Shown: piece by piece, positions 16,068 through 25,476 of the stretch
Position numbering within the stretch: the first letter of the stretch is position 1
Layout: each line of letters opens with the position of its first letter
From: Blautia sp900556555
Lineage (GTDB): Bacteria > Bacillota > Clostridia > Lachnospirales > Lachnospiraceae
Length of the DNA: 64,000 bases
Assembly: GCA_964250615.1 (NCBI GenBank)
Contig: CAXUGM010000004.1
Direction: 5' to 3' (one strand)
Translations under genes and position numbers: made by a program
The notes under the pieces: model-generated
The model's database searches: none
The model's input: the letters and a program-made list of their open reading frames with translations, nothing else
What the model was told of the DNA's origin: nothing

Positions 16068-17189
16068 ATGGAAATGAACATGGCGAAATTCAGCGAAAAA
16101 CTGGGAGAGCTCATGGAGCTGGCAAAAAAGAAAAAAAACGTACTGGAATATCAGGAAATCAATGATTTTTTCAAAGATTTTCCTCTGGATCCTGAGCAGA
16201 TGGAAAAAGTATTTGATTTTCTGGAAGGAAACGGGATTGATGTGCTCCGTATCCAGGAAAATGATATGGATGGATTGATTCTCAATGACGATGACCTCCC
16301 TTTGAGTGATGAAGATGATGTGGATATGGAAAATATCGACCTTTCCGTGCCGGAAGGTGTGAGCATCGAAGACCCTGTCCGCATGTATTTAAAGGAAATC
16401 GGTAAAGTGCCTCTGTTAAGTGCAGAGGAAGAAATTTCTCTTGCCCAGAGAATGGAAGACGGAGATGAAAGTGCCAAAAAACGTCTGGCAGAAGCGAACC
16501 TACGTCTGGTAGTAAGTATTGCCAAGAGATACGTAGGCCGCGGTATGCTGTTTCTGGATTTGATCCAGGAAGGAAATTTGGGACTGATCAAAGCAGTAGA
16601 AAAATTTGATTACCGGAAAGGTTATAAGTTCTCCACTTATGCAACCTGGTGGATTCGTCAGGCAATCACAAGAGCGATTGCAGACCAGGCGAGAACCATC
16701 CGTATTCCGGTACACATGGTAGAAACTATTAATAAATTAATCCGTGTATCCCGCCAGCTTCTTCAGGAGCTTGGAAGAGAGCCGCAGCCAGAAGAAATTG
16801 CAGAAGAGATGAATATGTCTGTGGAGCGTGTCAGAGAAATCCTGAAAATTTCTCAGGAGCCGGTTTCCCTGGAAACACCAATCGGTGAAGAGGAAGACAG
16901 CCATCTGGGAGACTTCATTCAGGATGACAATGTACCGGTGCCTGCGGATGCAGCAGCATTCACACTGTTAAAAGAGCAGTTAGTAGAAGTTCTTGGAACA
17001 CTTACAGAGAGAGAGCAGAAAGTTCTCCGCCTGCGTTTTGGATTGGATGATGGAAGAGCCAGAACACTGGAGGAAGTAGGAAAAGAATTTAATGTAACAA
17101 GAGAACGTATCCGTCAGATTGAGGCAAAAGCCCTGAGAAAACTCCGTCACCCAAGCCGCAGCCGCAAGTTAAAAGATTATCTTGACTAA
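16068..17189 (+). CDS. rpoD: Primary sigma factor SigA (RpoD)
   Basis: Directs RNA polymerase to housekeeping promoters. Region 1.1 is short and acidic. Region 1.2 begins at DPVRMYLKEIGKV and region 2 contains the -10 recognition helix (FSTYATWWIRQAITRAIADQ). Regions 3 and 4 follow, ending with the -35 helix-turn-helix VTRERIRQIEAKALRKLRHP. The 373-residue length equals that of Bacillus-type SigA. The many TTGACA/TATAAT pairs in this window are its expected targets. It lies 40 nt downstream of dnaG. Confidence 0.97.
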   Translation: MEMNMAKFSEKLGELMELAKKKKNVLEYQEINDFFKDFPLDPEQMEKVFDFLEGNGIDVLRIQENDMDGLILNDDDLPLSDEDDVDMENIDLSVPEGVSIEDPVRMYLKEIGKVPLLSAEEEISLAQRMEDGDESAKKRLAEANLRLVVSIAKRYVGRGMLFLDLIQEGNLGLIKAVEKFDYRKGYKFSTYATWWIRQAITRAIADQARTIRIPVHMVETINKLIRVSRQLLQELGREPQPEEIAEEMNMSVERVREILKISQEPVSLETPIGEEEDSHLGDFIQDDNVPVPADAAAFTLLKEQLVEVLGTLTEREQKVLRLRFGLDDGRARTLEEVGKEFNVTRERIRQIEAKALRKLRHPSRSRKLKDYLD

Positions 17190-17200
17190 GGATGAAAAGC

Positions 17201-17905
17201 ATGAAGGAAGTACAGATTTCCAGAAGATTAAAAACAGTAGCAGGACTGGTGGGACTGGACATGGTACTGGCAGATGTGGGATGTGACCATGGATATATTC
17301 CGATTTATTTAATGCAGAAGCGTCAGATACCGAAAGCCATTGCCATGGATGTAAATGAAGGTCCTCTTTTGCGTGCAAAAGAACATATACAGGAATGGGG
17401 ATTGGAAGAATACATAGAAACACGGCTTTCCGATGGTGTGAAGGCTTTACAGCCAGGAGAAGTCCAGAGTATTGTGATTGCAGGAATGGGCGGCCCGCTG
17501 ATGGAGAAAATTATCCGGGAGGGAAAAGCAGTTTTTGACGAAGCCCGGGAACTGATTCTCCAGCCTCAGTCAGAAATCGAGGAATTCCGCAGATTTCTGG
17601 CAAAGGAGGGATTTTCTATCGTGTCAGAAGATATGGTAGAAGAAGATGGAAAATATTATCCCATGATGAAAGCAGTCCACGGTACCATGGTCTATAATTC
17701 TGTGGCAGAATACCGCTATGGCAGAAACTTACTGTTGCACAGACATCCTGTTTTGAAAGAGTTTTTGCAGCGGGAGCAGAAGAAGGCGGAGGAAATCAGG
17801 GAGCGGTTAAAAGATTCGGATACTCCTTCTGCGAAGATTCGGAGAGCCCAGATGGAAGAAGAGGAAAACATCAGAAAAGAGGCACTGGCTTACTATGAAA
17901 TGTAA
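17201..17905 (+). CDS. trmK: tRNA (adenine(22)-N1)-methyltransferase TrmK
   Basis: A SAM-dependent Rossmann-fold enzyme that makes m1A22 in tRNA. Motif I is in LADVGCDHGYIPIYLM and the TrmK block IAGMGGPLMEKII follows. The C-terminal third is a charged coiled helix. The ATG at 17201 has AAGGA at good distance; an ATG at 17192 sits directly on that site, so the later start is preferred. The gene follows rpoD by a few bases and overlaps the Nif3-like gene by 11 nt, an order conserved in Firmicutes. Confidence 0.93.
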   Translation: MKEVQISRRLKTVAGLVGLDMVLADVGCDHGYIPIYLMQKRQIPKAIAMDVNEGPLLRAKEHIQEWGLEEYIETRLSDGVKALQPGEVQSIVIAGMGGPLMEKIIREGKAVFDEARELILQPQSEIEEFRRFLAKEGFSIVSEDMVEEDGKYYPMMKAVHGTMVYNSVAEYRYGRNLLLHRHPVLKEFLQREQKKAEEIRERLKDSDTPSAKIRRAQMEEEENIRKEALAYYEM

Positions 17906-18674
17906 AGAAATCATTGCAAAAATAGAAGAAATGTATCCAAAAGAAAGGGCGGAATCCTGGGATAATCCCGGACTTCTGGTGGGAGATGAGGAACAGGAAG
18001 TAAAGAAGGTTTTTCTGGCTCTTGATGTGACGGATGAAACTCTGGAGGCTGCCGTACAGGCAGAGGCAGACCTGATGATTACCCATCATCCTCTGATTTT
18101 TTTCGGCATGAAACAAGTGACAGCACAGGATTTTATCGGAAGAAGAATTATTAAACTGATTCAAAATGGTATTTCCTATTATGCCATGCACACGAATTTT
18201 GATATCCTTGGAATGGCAGAATTAAGTGCAGATTATTTGTGTCTTTCAGAAAGAGAAATCCTGAAAGTGACGTATCAGGGAGAGACCACAGAGGGACTTG
18301 GCCGTGTGGGGCTTCTTCCAAAAGCCATGACGTTAAGAGAATGTGCGTCTTTTGTAAAACAGCAGTTAAACCTTCCATTTGTGAAAATATACGGAAACCC
18401 GAAGGAGCAGGTGAGAAAGGCTGCTGTCTGCACCGGTTCCGGGAAAAGCCTGATTAAAGATGTCATAAAATGCAAAGCACAAGTGTACATTACAGGAGAT
18501 GTAGATTACCATTCTGCCATTGATGCAGTGGCTCAAGGGGTAAATATCATCGATGCCGGACACTATGGAACAGAATATATCTTCATGAATCAAATGAAAC
18601 AAGAACTGGAGAAATGGCTGCCCGGGCTGGAAACAGAAACCATGCAGATTGTGCATCCCTGTGAGGTTCTTTAG
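17895..18674 (+). CDS. Nif3-like dinuclear metal center protein (DUF34)
   Basis: A member of the NIF3/YqfO family with a conserved two-metal site. Metal ligands are in THHPLIFFG, AMHTNFD and DAGHYGTE. At 259 residues it is the short form without the PII-like insert seen in B. subtilis YqfO. It is translationally coupled to trmK by overlap. The family's biochemical role is not settled; GTP cyclohydrolase I type 2 is an unreliable label. Confidence 0.9.
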   Translation: MKCKEIIAKIEEMYPKERAESWDNPGLLVGDEEQEVKKVFLALDVTDETLEAAVQAEADLMITHHPLIFFGMKQVTAQDFIGRRIIKLIQNGISYYAMHTNFDILGMAELSADYLCLSEREILKVTYQGETTEGLGRVGLLPKAMTLRECASFVKQQLNLPFVKIYGNPKEQVRKAAVCTGSGKSLIKDVIKCKAQVYITGDVDYHSAIDAVAQGVNIIDAGHYGTEYIFMNQMKQELEKWLPGLETETMQIVHPCEVL

Positions 18675-18689
18675 GAAAGGAGCGGACAG

Positions 18690-20357
18690 ATGAATCAGAA
18701 AACGGTAAAAGTTAAGATTCTTGGCAAAACAAAGGAATATCCTTACGGGATTTCTTATGGAGAAATCGTGGAAGAATATCAGGAAAGCAGCAGATATCCC
18801 ATTGTCCTGGTGATGAAAGATGGGAAACTATGCGAACTTCATAAAAAGTTAAAGCGTGACGGTGTTCTGGAGTTTGTTACTACAGGAGATGAAATCGGTC
18901 ATAAAACTTATAAAAGAAGTGCGTCACTGCTTTTGCTAAAAGCAGTATATCATGTGGCTGGACGGAAAAATATTAAAAATATTGTTCTTCATTATTCCGT
19001 GGCATCCGGTTATTACTACACCATTGATGGGAATGTAGAGATTACAGAGGAATTTCTGGCACAGGTAAAAGCGTACATGCTGGAGCTTGTGGAGAGAAAA
19101 ATACCCATTTTAAAACGTAGTGTGGGAACCAGCGAAGCCATTGAAATTTTTCATGAACACGGCATGTACGATAAGGAGAAGCTGTTCCGGTTCCGCAGGG
19201 TTTCCAGAGTAAATATCTATAGCTTAGACGGGTTTGAAGATTATTTTTACGGTTTTATGGTGAATCATACAGGATACCTGAAATATTTTGAGCTGTATCC
19301 ATACGATACCGGTATGGTGCTCCAGCTTCCGGAACGCTCAAATCCTCAGGAAGTACCGCCTTTTGTCCCAAAACCAAAGATTTTCCAGATACAGAAAGAA
19401 TCAGAGCGCTGGGGAGAGATGATGCAGGCAGATACTGTAGGTGCCTTAAATGAACAGATTGTCAGCAAAGGAGCCAGCCAGCTTCTTCTGGTGGCAGAAG
19501 CCCTTCAGGAATCCAAGATTTCCCAGATTGCAAGAACCATTGCAGAAAACAAAGATAAAAAGTTTATCATGATCGCAGGCCCGTCTTCTTCGGGAAAAAC
19601 AACATTTTCTCACAGACTGAGCATTCAGCTTGCGGCTCATGGATTAAGACCGCACCCTATTGCTGTGGACAATTACTTCGTGAACCGGGAGGATACTCCG
19701 CTGGACAGTGAAGGAAATTATAATTTTGAATGTCTGGAAGCCATTGACGTGAAGCAGTTTAACGAAGATATGACCCGGCTGTTACAAGGGGAAGAAGTAG
19801 AACTGCCTTATTTTAATTTCAAAACAGGACAGCGGGAGTACCGTGGAAATTTCATGAAGCTTGGAAAAGAAGATGTACTGGTCATCGAGGGAATCCATTG
19901 CCTGAACGACAAACTGAGCAGCAGCCTTCCTACAGAAAGCAAATTCAAAATTTATATCAGTGCTCTGACACAGTTAAATATTGATGAGCATAACAGGATT
20001 CCGACTACAGATGGAAGACTGATCCGCAGAATCGTAAGAGATGCCAGAACCAGAGGCACTTCTGCAAAACAGACCATTGCCATGTGGAATTCTGTCCGCA
20101 GAGGAGAGGAAGAAAATATTTTCCCATACCAGGAATCCGCAGACGTCATGTTTAACTCTGCCCTGATCTATGAGCTTGCGGTGTTAAAGCTGTATGCAGA
20201 ACCGCTTTTATTCTCCATTGGCAAGGATGAACCGGAGTACAATGAAGCAAAACGTCTTTTGAAATTTCTGGATTACTTCCTTGGAGTGCCAAGTGAATCC
20301 ATTCCGTCTAATTCCATTCTCAGGGAATTTGTGGGAGGCGGATGCTTTGATGTATAA
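18690..20357 (+). CDS. TGS-domain uridine kinase-like nucleoside kinase
   Basis: The N-terminal ~65 residues form a TGS domain (starting VKVKILGKTKEYPYG). A region similar to the second accessory domain of threonyl-tRNA synthetase follows (to about 260). The C-terminal half is a phosphoribulokinase/uridine-kinase P-loop domain with AGPSSSGKTT (near 297), the VIEGIHCLND motif and the RRIVRDARTRGTSAKQT lid. This combination is widespread in Clostridia and usually called a nucleoside kinase; the substrate is not proven. It runs in the same direction behind Nif3 with an AGGAAAGGAG site. The rnpB promoter begins a few bases after its stop. Confidence 0.88.
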   Translation: MNQKTVKVKILGKTKEYPYGISYGEIVEEYQESSRYPIVLVMKDGKLCELHKKLKRDGVLEFVTTGDEIGHKTYKRSASLLLLKAVYHVAGRKNIKNIVLHYSVASGYYYTIDGNVEITEEFLAQVKAYMLELVERKIPILKRSVGTSEAIEIFHEHGMYDKEKLFRFRRVSRVNIYSLDGFEDYFYGFMVNHTGYLKYFELYPYDTGMVLQLPERSNPQEVPPFVPKPKIFQIQKESERWGEMMQADTVGALNEQIVSKGASQLLLVAEALQESKISQIARTIAENKDKKFIMIAGPSSSGKTTFSHRLSIQLAAHGLRPHPIAVDNYFVNREDTPLDSEGNYNFECLEAIDVKQFNEDMTRLLQGEEVELPYFNFKTGQREYRGNFMKLGKEDVLVIEGIHCLNDKLSSSLPTESKFKIYISALTQLNIDEHNRIPTTDGRLIRRIVRDARTRGTSAKQTIAMWNSVRRGEEENIFPYQESADVMFNSALIYELAVLKLYAEPLLFSIGKDEPEYNEAKRLLKFLDYFLGVPSESIPSNSILREFVGGGCFDV

Positions 20358-20362
20358 AAGAT

Positions 20363-20391
20363 TTGCTTTTTTTTAGATTATGTGCTAGAAT
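20363..20391 (+). promoter_or_regulatory. Promoter of rnpB
   Basis: TTGCTT (20363-20368), 17 nt, TAGAAT (20386-20391) with an extended TGC before the -10. Confidence 0.75.
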
Positions 20392-20399
20392 AACCCCTG

Positions 20400-20757
20400 C
20401 ATTATAAGTAGAATAAATAATCGCGGCTGACAGGACCGAAAGGGGTCAGGTGAGGAAAGTCCGGGCTTCACAGGGCAGGATGCCAGATAACGTCTGGTGG
20501 AGGTGACTCCAAGGACAGTGCAACAGAAATGAACCGCCGGAAGCGATTCCGGTAAGGGTGGAAGGGCAGTGTAAGAGACTACCGCCTCGCTGGTAACAGA
20601 GAGGGCACATGTAAACCCCATCCGAAGCAAGACCGAATAGAAAACATTGTGGCTGCCCGTCACGTTTTCAGGTGGGTCGCTAAAGCCTGCTGGCGACAGC
20701 AGGATTGGATAGATGATTATTCACGACATAACCCGGCTTATCGTTCTGCTTATGATA
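20400..20757 (+). ncRNA. rnpB: RNase P RNA (bacterial class A type)
   Basis: The catalytic RNA that matures tRNA 5' ends. The universally conserved 5' block GAGGAAAGTCCGGGC (from 20452), the AGGGCAGGATGCC loop, the GTAAACCCCATCCG region and the 3' P4 strand ACATAACCCGGCTTAT (from 20726) are all present. ATAAGTAGAA (20403-20412) pairs with TTCTGCTTAT (20744-20753) as helix P1, which sets the ends to within a few bases. An apparent reading frame inside this region is not coding. A bidirectional terminator follows. Confidence 0.95.
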
Positions 20758-20758
20758 G

Positions 20759-20815
20759 AAAAAGAGGAATCCACGGAACTTTTACGGTTCGGCAGATTCC
20801 TCTTTTTGTTTTTGG
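20759..20815 (+). terminator. Bidirectional terminator between rnpB and DUF815 gene
   Basis: AAAAAGAGGAATC (from 20759) pairs with GATTCCTCTTTTT (to 20807). T-rich tracts occur on both strands, so it can end rnpB on the + strand and the DUF815 gene on the - strand. Confidence 0.85.
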
Positions 20816-20829
20816 ATTCAAAAAACGTT

Positions 20830-22131
20830 TTACTGCTGTCCCAGAAGATAATCAATAAACTGCTGGGCAGTTCTTCCGGAGAGCCCTCCGTGCTGCAATT
20901 CCCAGGCATTGGCTTTTTGGAGCAATTCCTGTTCCTCCATCTGGACACCGTGGCGTTTTGCCAGAGTCAGCACGATTTTCTGAAATTCTTTTTTCTCTGG
21001 TGAACCAAAATAAATAGTAACACCAAAACGTGATACCAGAGACAATTTTTCTTGTACGGTATCATTGGTATGTAAATCGTCATTTCTGTCTTCTTTATCA
21101 CTGAAACGTTCCCTTACCAGATGTCTTCTGTTGGAGGTGGCATAAATCAGAATATTATCTGGTTTCCGTTCCAGCCCGCCTTCAATCACCGCCTTTAAAT
21201 ATTTGTATTCGATTTCAAAGTCTTCAAAAGAAAGGTCATCCATATAGATAATAAATTTATAGTGCCGGTTTTTAATCTGTGCGATCACATCGTTTAAATC
21301 CTGGAACTGGTGTTTATAAACCTCAATGATACGAAGTCCCCGGTCATAATACTGGTTCAGAATTGCTTTGATGCAGGAAGATTTTCCTGTGCCGGCATCT
21401 CCGAAGAGAAGACAGTTGTTGGCAGGCTTTCCGGCAAGGAAGGCTTCTGTGTTGTCAATGAGTTTTTTCTTGGGAATGTCGTATCCAATCAGGTCGTCAA
21501 GATGTACATGGGCAATTCTTGTAATCGGGACAATATTCACCTCATTGCCGGTTCTATTATGCTCCAGGCGGAAGGCTTTGTGAAGGCCAAGTTTTCCCAC
21601 ACCGAAATCTTTATAAAAATCTACCATATGTTTCATAAAATCTTCCGGGGTAACCGACTGAGCCAGAAGCTGGCTTAATGTACACAGACGGTTCCGAATC
21701 CGCTCATTAAACTGTTTTCCGCGGCTGTTCCCACTTTCATAATGATTAATCAGATTGCAGCAGGAGGCAGTACCGTAAAAGTTTTCAAAAGCAGTAAATT
21801 CCAGGTTGTATAGCTCTTTGAAAATAGCAAAATCATGCAGTGCCAGTTCGTTCAAGCTGCCCTTTGCCAGCCCTGTAATCTCGCAGGAGGTACTGAAGGC
21901 GTTTTCATGATTTACCAGCAGGTAGGTCAGGTAATTGTTCCACAGATTCCCGGTAAATCCATAGGCATTTGCCATTTCTACCAGACGGTTGACACAGCTG
22001 TAGAAGAGTGGTTTTGACTTTGCCGGGTTTTCCGGTTCGTTGCAGCACATTTCCAGGGCTTTTGCCATATCCTCCAGAATATCACCTTTGGCAAAATTCC
22101 GGTATAAAATACAATTTTCAATATCAAACAT
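20830..22131 (-). CDS. DUF815-family AAA+ ATPase
   Basis: A 433-residue cytoplasmic protein. The N-terminal ~200 residues are helical and not recognisable. The C-terminal AAA+ domain has Walker A GDAGTGKSS (244-252), Walker B FIIYMDDLSF, a sensor-like ATSNRRHLV and an arginine-rich VRERFSDKEDRNDD segment, all typical of DUF815. No catalytic partner domain is present and the function of the family is unknown. It follows pheA by 18 nt on the - strand and is probably cotranscribed; that link has no obvious biochemical meaning. Confidence 0.85.
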   Translation of the reverse strand: MFDIENCILYRNFAKGDILEDMAKALEMCCNEPENPAKSKPLFYSCVNRLVEMANAYGFTGNLWNNYLTYLLVNHENAFSTSCEITGLAKGSLNELALHDFAIFKELYNLEFTAFENFYGTASCCNLINHYESGNSRGKQFNERIRNRLCTLSQLLAQSVTPEDFMKHMVDFYKDFGVGKLGLHKAFRLEHNRTGNEVNIVPITRIAHVHLDDLIGYDIPKKKLIDNTEAFLAGKPANNCLLFGDAGTGKSSCIKAILNQYYDRGLRIIEVYKHQFQDLNDVIAQIKNRHYKFIIYMDDLSFEDFEIEYKYLKAVIEGGLERKPDNILIYATSNRRHLVRERFSDKEDRNDDLHTNDTVQEKLSLVSRFGVTIYFGSPEKKEFQKIVLTLAKRHGVQMEEQELLQKANAWELQHGGLSGRTAQQFIDYLLGQQ

Positions 22132-22149
22132 TTCAGTATCCTTCTTTCC

Positions 22150-23280
22150 TTAGTAATTTCCATGAATCCGAAGATTCTGCACCTCGTTTTCCAGACCCCG
22201 GAGTGCATTTTTTACAGCACTGTCATTTAAATTCCCCTCAAAATCTACAAAAAAGCGGTATTCCCAGTTTTGGCTGAGCACAGGTCTTGATTCGATTTTT
22301 GTCATGTTCAGGCCATTATAGATCAGGTGGGAAAGACTGCTGTACAGGCTTCCGCTGGTGTGTGGAAGTTCAAAGCTTATGCTGATTTTTTTGGCGTCTT
22401 TGCAATAGATTTTTTGTTTGGAAACAATGATAAAGCGGGTGGAATTTCCCGGGTTGGAATAGATTCCTTCCTGAAGCACCGAAAGATGAAAATATTCTGC
22501 TGCATAAGGACTTGCAATGGCGGTCTGGCTCCTATCCTGTTCCTGTGCCACCTTTTTGGCTGCTTTTGCTGTGTTTCCGTAAGGGTGGATGTTCCAGTCA
22601 GGATGAGCATTCAGGTAGTCCCGGCATTGCATCAATGCCTGTGGATGGGAGTACACATGCTGAATCTCACACAGCTCTGTTCCTGGCAGCCCCATCAATA
22701 CATGTTGGCAGGGAATCAGCTGTTCTCCTACAATAACATGGTCATACTGGGTGAGCAGATCGTAATTATCCTGTACGATTCCGGCAGTAGAATTTTCTAT
22801 GGGAAGAACGGCATAGTCTGCACTGCCGTTTTTGATAGCTTCCATGGCATCCTTCCAGGTATCCACATGGCGGCAGTTTCCTTCATTTCCGAAAAAAGCC
22901 ATGGAAGCTGCATGGCTGTAGGCACCCTCCACACCCTGGTAGATCACACGGGCATCTTTTTTCTCCAGTTTAGCCACAGGTGTAAACCCTGCAAGGTCTT
23001 TAGGATCATAAGCCTGCAAAAGCTGGTACTGGCGTTTCCGGCTGATCGACATGATCTGCTGATAGAGCTGCTGAATCCCACAGCAGTTGAAAGAAGTGTG
23101 GGTTTTCTCTCCGAGAGACTGAAGTTTTTCCTGTTCTCTGGCTTCGTCAAAAACAGGTTTTCCTGTTTCTATTTTATAATTTGCGACCTGTTCTGCAATG
23201 GACATACGCTTTTCAAACAGTGCGACCATTGCATCGTCGATTTCATCAATTTGTTTTCTTAATTCCTGTAAATCCGGCAT
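22150..23280 (-). CDS. pheA: Bifunctional chorismate mutase/prephenate dehydratase
   Basis: Converts chorismate to prephenate and then to phenylpyruvate for phenylalanine synthesis. Chorismate mutase (AroQ type) covers about residues 1-90, starting with LRKQIDEIDDAMVALFEKR. The prephenate dehydratase domain (about 110-285) begins at YQGVEGAYSH. The C-terminal ACT domain contains ELPHTSGSLYSSLSHL and the ESRP motif that senses phenylalanine, so feedback inhibition is expected. At 376 residues all three parts are intact. No T-box or attenuator was recognised upstream. It is the first gene of a two-gene - strand unit. Confidence 0.95.
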   Translation of the reverse strand: MPDLQELRKQIDEIDDAMVALFEKRMSIAEQVANYKIETGKPVFDEAREQEKLQSLGEKTHTSFNCCGIQQLYQQIMSISRKRQYQLLQAYDPKDLAGFTPVAKLEKKDARVIYQGVEGAYSHAASMAFFGNEGNCRHVDTWKDAMEAIKNGSADYAVLPIENSTAGIVQDNYDLLTQYDHVIVGEQLIPCQHVLMGLPGTELCEIQHVYSHPQALMQCRDYLNAHPDWNIHPYGNTAKAAKKVAQEQDRSQTAIASPYAAEYFHLSVLQEGIYSNPGNSTRFIIVSKQKIYCKDAKKISISFELPHTSGSLYSSLSHLIYNGLNMTKIESRPVLSQNWEYRFFVDFEGNLNDSAVKNALRGLENEVQNLRIHGNY

Positions 23281-23460
23281 GATTTGTCCTTTCTGAAAAA
23301 AAATAAATTACTGCACATTATAATAGCACTGACGCTTTAGTGAGTGCAAGTGTTTTTACAGGAAAACTGGGGAAATAGATAAAAAAATAAGAAGTAAAAG
23401 ATTGAAGACATATTTTTTGGAGATAGTACAAAATAGAAAAGCAGGGAAAGGAGCAGCAAA

Positions 23461-23847
23461 ATGAAAGGTGATTTTTTAAAATGCGGAGTAATCGGATGGT
23501 GTATGGAAATTATCTGGACAGGATTTCATGCAGTATGCAGGCAGGAATGGAAGATGACAGGACAGTCCTCTCTTTGGATGTTTCCTATTTATGGCTGTGC
23601 AGCATGTATTGGCCCTGTTTCCAGAGGATTAAAGAAAGTACCGGTGTTTTTTAGGGGAAGTCTGTATATGCTGGGGATTTTTGCAGCGGAATTCGGCACG
23701 GGGATGCTGTTAAAGCAATATGATCTGTGTCCCTGGGATTACAGTGCATCACCATATAATTACAAAGGCGTGATACGGTTTGACTATGCTCCTGTGTGGT
23801 TTTTCACAGGACTTCTGTATGAAAAAATATTATCCGTGAAGGGGTAA
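23461..23847 (+). CDS. Small membrane protein, putative ABC-transporter permease-like (CmpB family)
   Basis: A 128-residue protein with about four hydrophobic segments. The WDYSASPYNYKGVIRFDYAPVW stretch near residues 93-114 matches the conserved core of the PF06541-type family (putative ABC transporter permease, CmpB-like). No ATPase gene is adjacent, so the transporter label is tentative. AAAGGAG precedes ATG 23461. It stands alone between pheA and the pyrB promoter. Confidence 0.7.
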   Translation: MKGDFLKCGVIGWCMEIIWTGFHAVCRQEWKMTGQSSLWMFPIYGCAACIGPVSRGLKKVPVFFRGSLYMLGIFAAEFGTGMLLKQYDLCPWDYSASPYNYKGVIRFDYAPVWFFTGLLYEKILSVKG

Positions 23848-23853
23848 AATTGC

Positions 23854-23882
23854 TTGAAATTACCATAAAACTGTTATATGAT
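23854..23882 (+). promoter_or_regulatory. Promoter of pyrBI
   Basis: TTGAAA (23854-23859), 17 nt, TATGAT (23877-23882), 38 nt before pyrB. No pyrimidine attenuator was recognised in the short leader. Confidence 0.75.
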
Positions 23883-23920
23883 AAGAGAAATGCGAAAGCT
23901 GAACATACAGGAGGTAATCA

Positions 23921-24847
23921 ATGAGACATTTAATGAGTCCTTTGGATTTATCCGTAGAAGAGTTAGCACAGGTCTTAGATCTGGCTAATGATATTGAAAA
24001 AAATCCAGAAAAATATGCCCATAAATGTGATGGGAAAATTTTAGCAACATTATTCTATGAACCAAGTACACGTACACGTTTGAGCTTTGAATCCGCTATG
24101 ATGCGTTTAGGAGGAAAGGTACTGGGATTCTCCAGTGCAAACTCCAGTTCTGCTGCAAAAGGCGAAAGTGTTGCAGATACAGTACGTACGGTATCCTGCT
24201 ATGCAGATATCTGTGCTATGCGCCATCCAAAAGAGGGTGCACCTCTGGTAGCTTCCATGGCAGCCAAAATCCCTGTGATCAATGCAGGTGACGGAGGACA
24301 CCAGCATCCAACACAGACACTTACGGATTTGCTTACCATCCGTTCTCTGAAAGGGAGACTGGATCATATCACCATCGGTCTTTGCGGAGACTTAAAGTTC
24401 GGCAGAACCGTACATTCTCTGATCGAAGCACTGGTCCGCTATGAAGGTGTCAAATTTGTTTTGATTTCTCCGGAAGAACTTAGGATTCCTGACTATATCC
24501 GTGAAGATGTGTTAAAAGCAAGCGGACATGAGTTCGTAGAAGTAGAACGTCTGGAAGAAGCAATTCCAACTCTGGATCTTTTGTACATGACAAGAGTACA
24601 GAAGGAGCGTTTCTTCAATGAAGAAGATTATGTGAGAATGAAAGATTTCTATATTCTGGATAAAGCAAAGATGGCTCTGGCAAGCCCGGATATGCTGGTG
24701 CTGCATCCGCTTCCAAGGGTAAATGAGATTTCTGTAGAAGTGGATTCTGACCCGAGAGCAGCCTATTTTAAACAGGTACAGTACGGTGTATATGTCCGCC
24801 AGGCACTGATGCTGAGTTTATTGGGAATGGGGGTAGACTTATGTTAA
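23921..24847 (+). CDS. pyrB: Aspartate carbamoyltransferase catalytic chain
   Basis: Joins carbamoyl phosphate and aspartate in the first committed step of pyrimidine synthesis. The carbamoyl-phosphate loop STRTR is at 49-53 inside FYEPSTRTRLSFE, and the DGGHQHPTQTLTD motif and HPLPR near the C terminus complete the active site. The 308-residue length is normal. It overlaps pyrI by 7 nt, so catalytic and regulatory chains are translationally coupled. Confidence 0.97.
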   Translation: MRHLMSPLDLSVEELAQVLDLANDIEKNPEKYAHKCDGKILATLFYEPSTRTRLSFESAMMRLGGKVLGFSSANSSSAAKGESVADTVRTVSCYADICAMRHPKEGAPLVASMAAKIPVINAGDGGHQHPTQTLTDLLTIRSLKGRLDHITIGLCGDLKFGRTVHSLIEALVRYEGVKFVLISPEELRIPDYIREDVLKASGHEFVEVERLEEAIPTLDLLYMTRVQKERFFNEEDYVRMKDFYILDKAKMALASPDMLVLHPLPRVNEISVEVDSDPRAAYFKQVQYGVYVRQALMLSLLGMGVDLC

Positions 24848-25278
24848 ATGTTGGACAGTTAAATGAAGGTGTGGTTCTGGATCATATCAAAGCCGGAAAA
24901 AGCATGACCATTTACCATGATCTGAAGCTGGATAAGCTGGATTGCTGCGTGGCGATCATTAAAAATGCCAGAAGTGCAAAAATGGGAAGAAAAGATATTA
25001 TAAAGGTAGAATGTCCGATCGATACTTTGGATTTAGATATCCTTGGTTTCATTGATCACAACATTACTGTAAATATTATTCAGAACGGAGAAATTGTTGA
25101 GAAAAAAGAACTCCATCTCCCAAAAGAAATCAGAAATGTTATCAAATGTAAAAATCCCCGCTGTATCACTTCCATTGAACAGGAATTAGACCAGGTCTTT
25201 TTCCTGGCTGACGAAGAGAAGGAAGTGTACCGCTGCAAATACTGTGAAGAAAAATACAGAGGAAGCAGAAATAAATAA
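24841..25278 (+). CDS. pyrI: Aspartate carbamoyltransferase regulatory chain
   Basis: Binds CTP/ATP and gives allosteric control to the PyrB trimers. The N-terminal allosteric domain is followed by a C-terminal zinc domain with four cysteines (CKNPRC and CKYC). At 145 residues it is slightly shorter than the E. coli chain. Its presence means the enzyme is of the enteric c6r6 type rather than the unregulated Bacillus type, a feature common in Clostridia. Confidence 0.95.
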   Translation: MLNVGQLNEGVVLDHIKAGKSMTIYHDLKLDKLDCCVAIIKNARSAKMGRKDIIKVECPIDTLDLDILGFIDHNITVNIIQNGEIVEKKELHLPKEIRNVIKCKNPRCITSIEQELDQVFFLADEEKEVYRCKYCEEKYRGSRNK

Positions 25279-25305
25279 AATGCTGTGGAGGAGAGAGCAG
25301 AACGG

Positions 25306-25332
25306 ACAGGCACCTGATTATCAGGTGCCTGT
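25306..25332 (+). terminator. Perfect hairpin after pyrBI
   Basis: ACAGGCACCTGA pairs perfectly with TCAGGTGCCTGT around a TTA loop. The following bases (TGCGTC) are not a T-run, so this may be a weak terminator or a 3' mRNA stabiliser. Confidence 0.6.
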
Positions 25333-25476
25333 TGCGTCTTCCGGGATACCATAAATAGCAAAAAAAAGGAAGAAAATGCTGGACTTTTCCAAGGAGACAA
25401 GTTATTATATTGCAGTGTAGAAGTATATTACATAAGAAGAAAGAAGTAATTAGATAGATTTCTAGGAGGATATGAG

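Noticed and set aside
20649..20858. Short + strand frame inside rnpB
   Set aside because: The bases are explained by the RNase P RNA structure and its terminator.
22327..23262. A 311-codon + strand frame opposite pheA
   Set aside because: It is antisense to a clear three-domain pheA, its predicted peptide is Cys/Phe/His-rich without any family signature, and no ribosome site or promoter precedes it.
23281..23460. T-box or attenuator before pheA
   Set aside because: No T-box sequence or specifier loop could be found on the - strand in this short interval.
25333..25476. Lysine riboswitch before aspartate kinase
   Set aside because: The leader is only about 140 nt and lacks the conserved lysine-aptamer arms.
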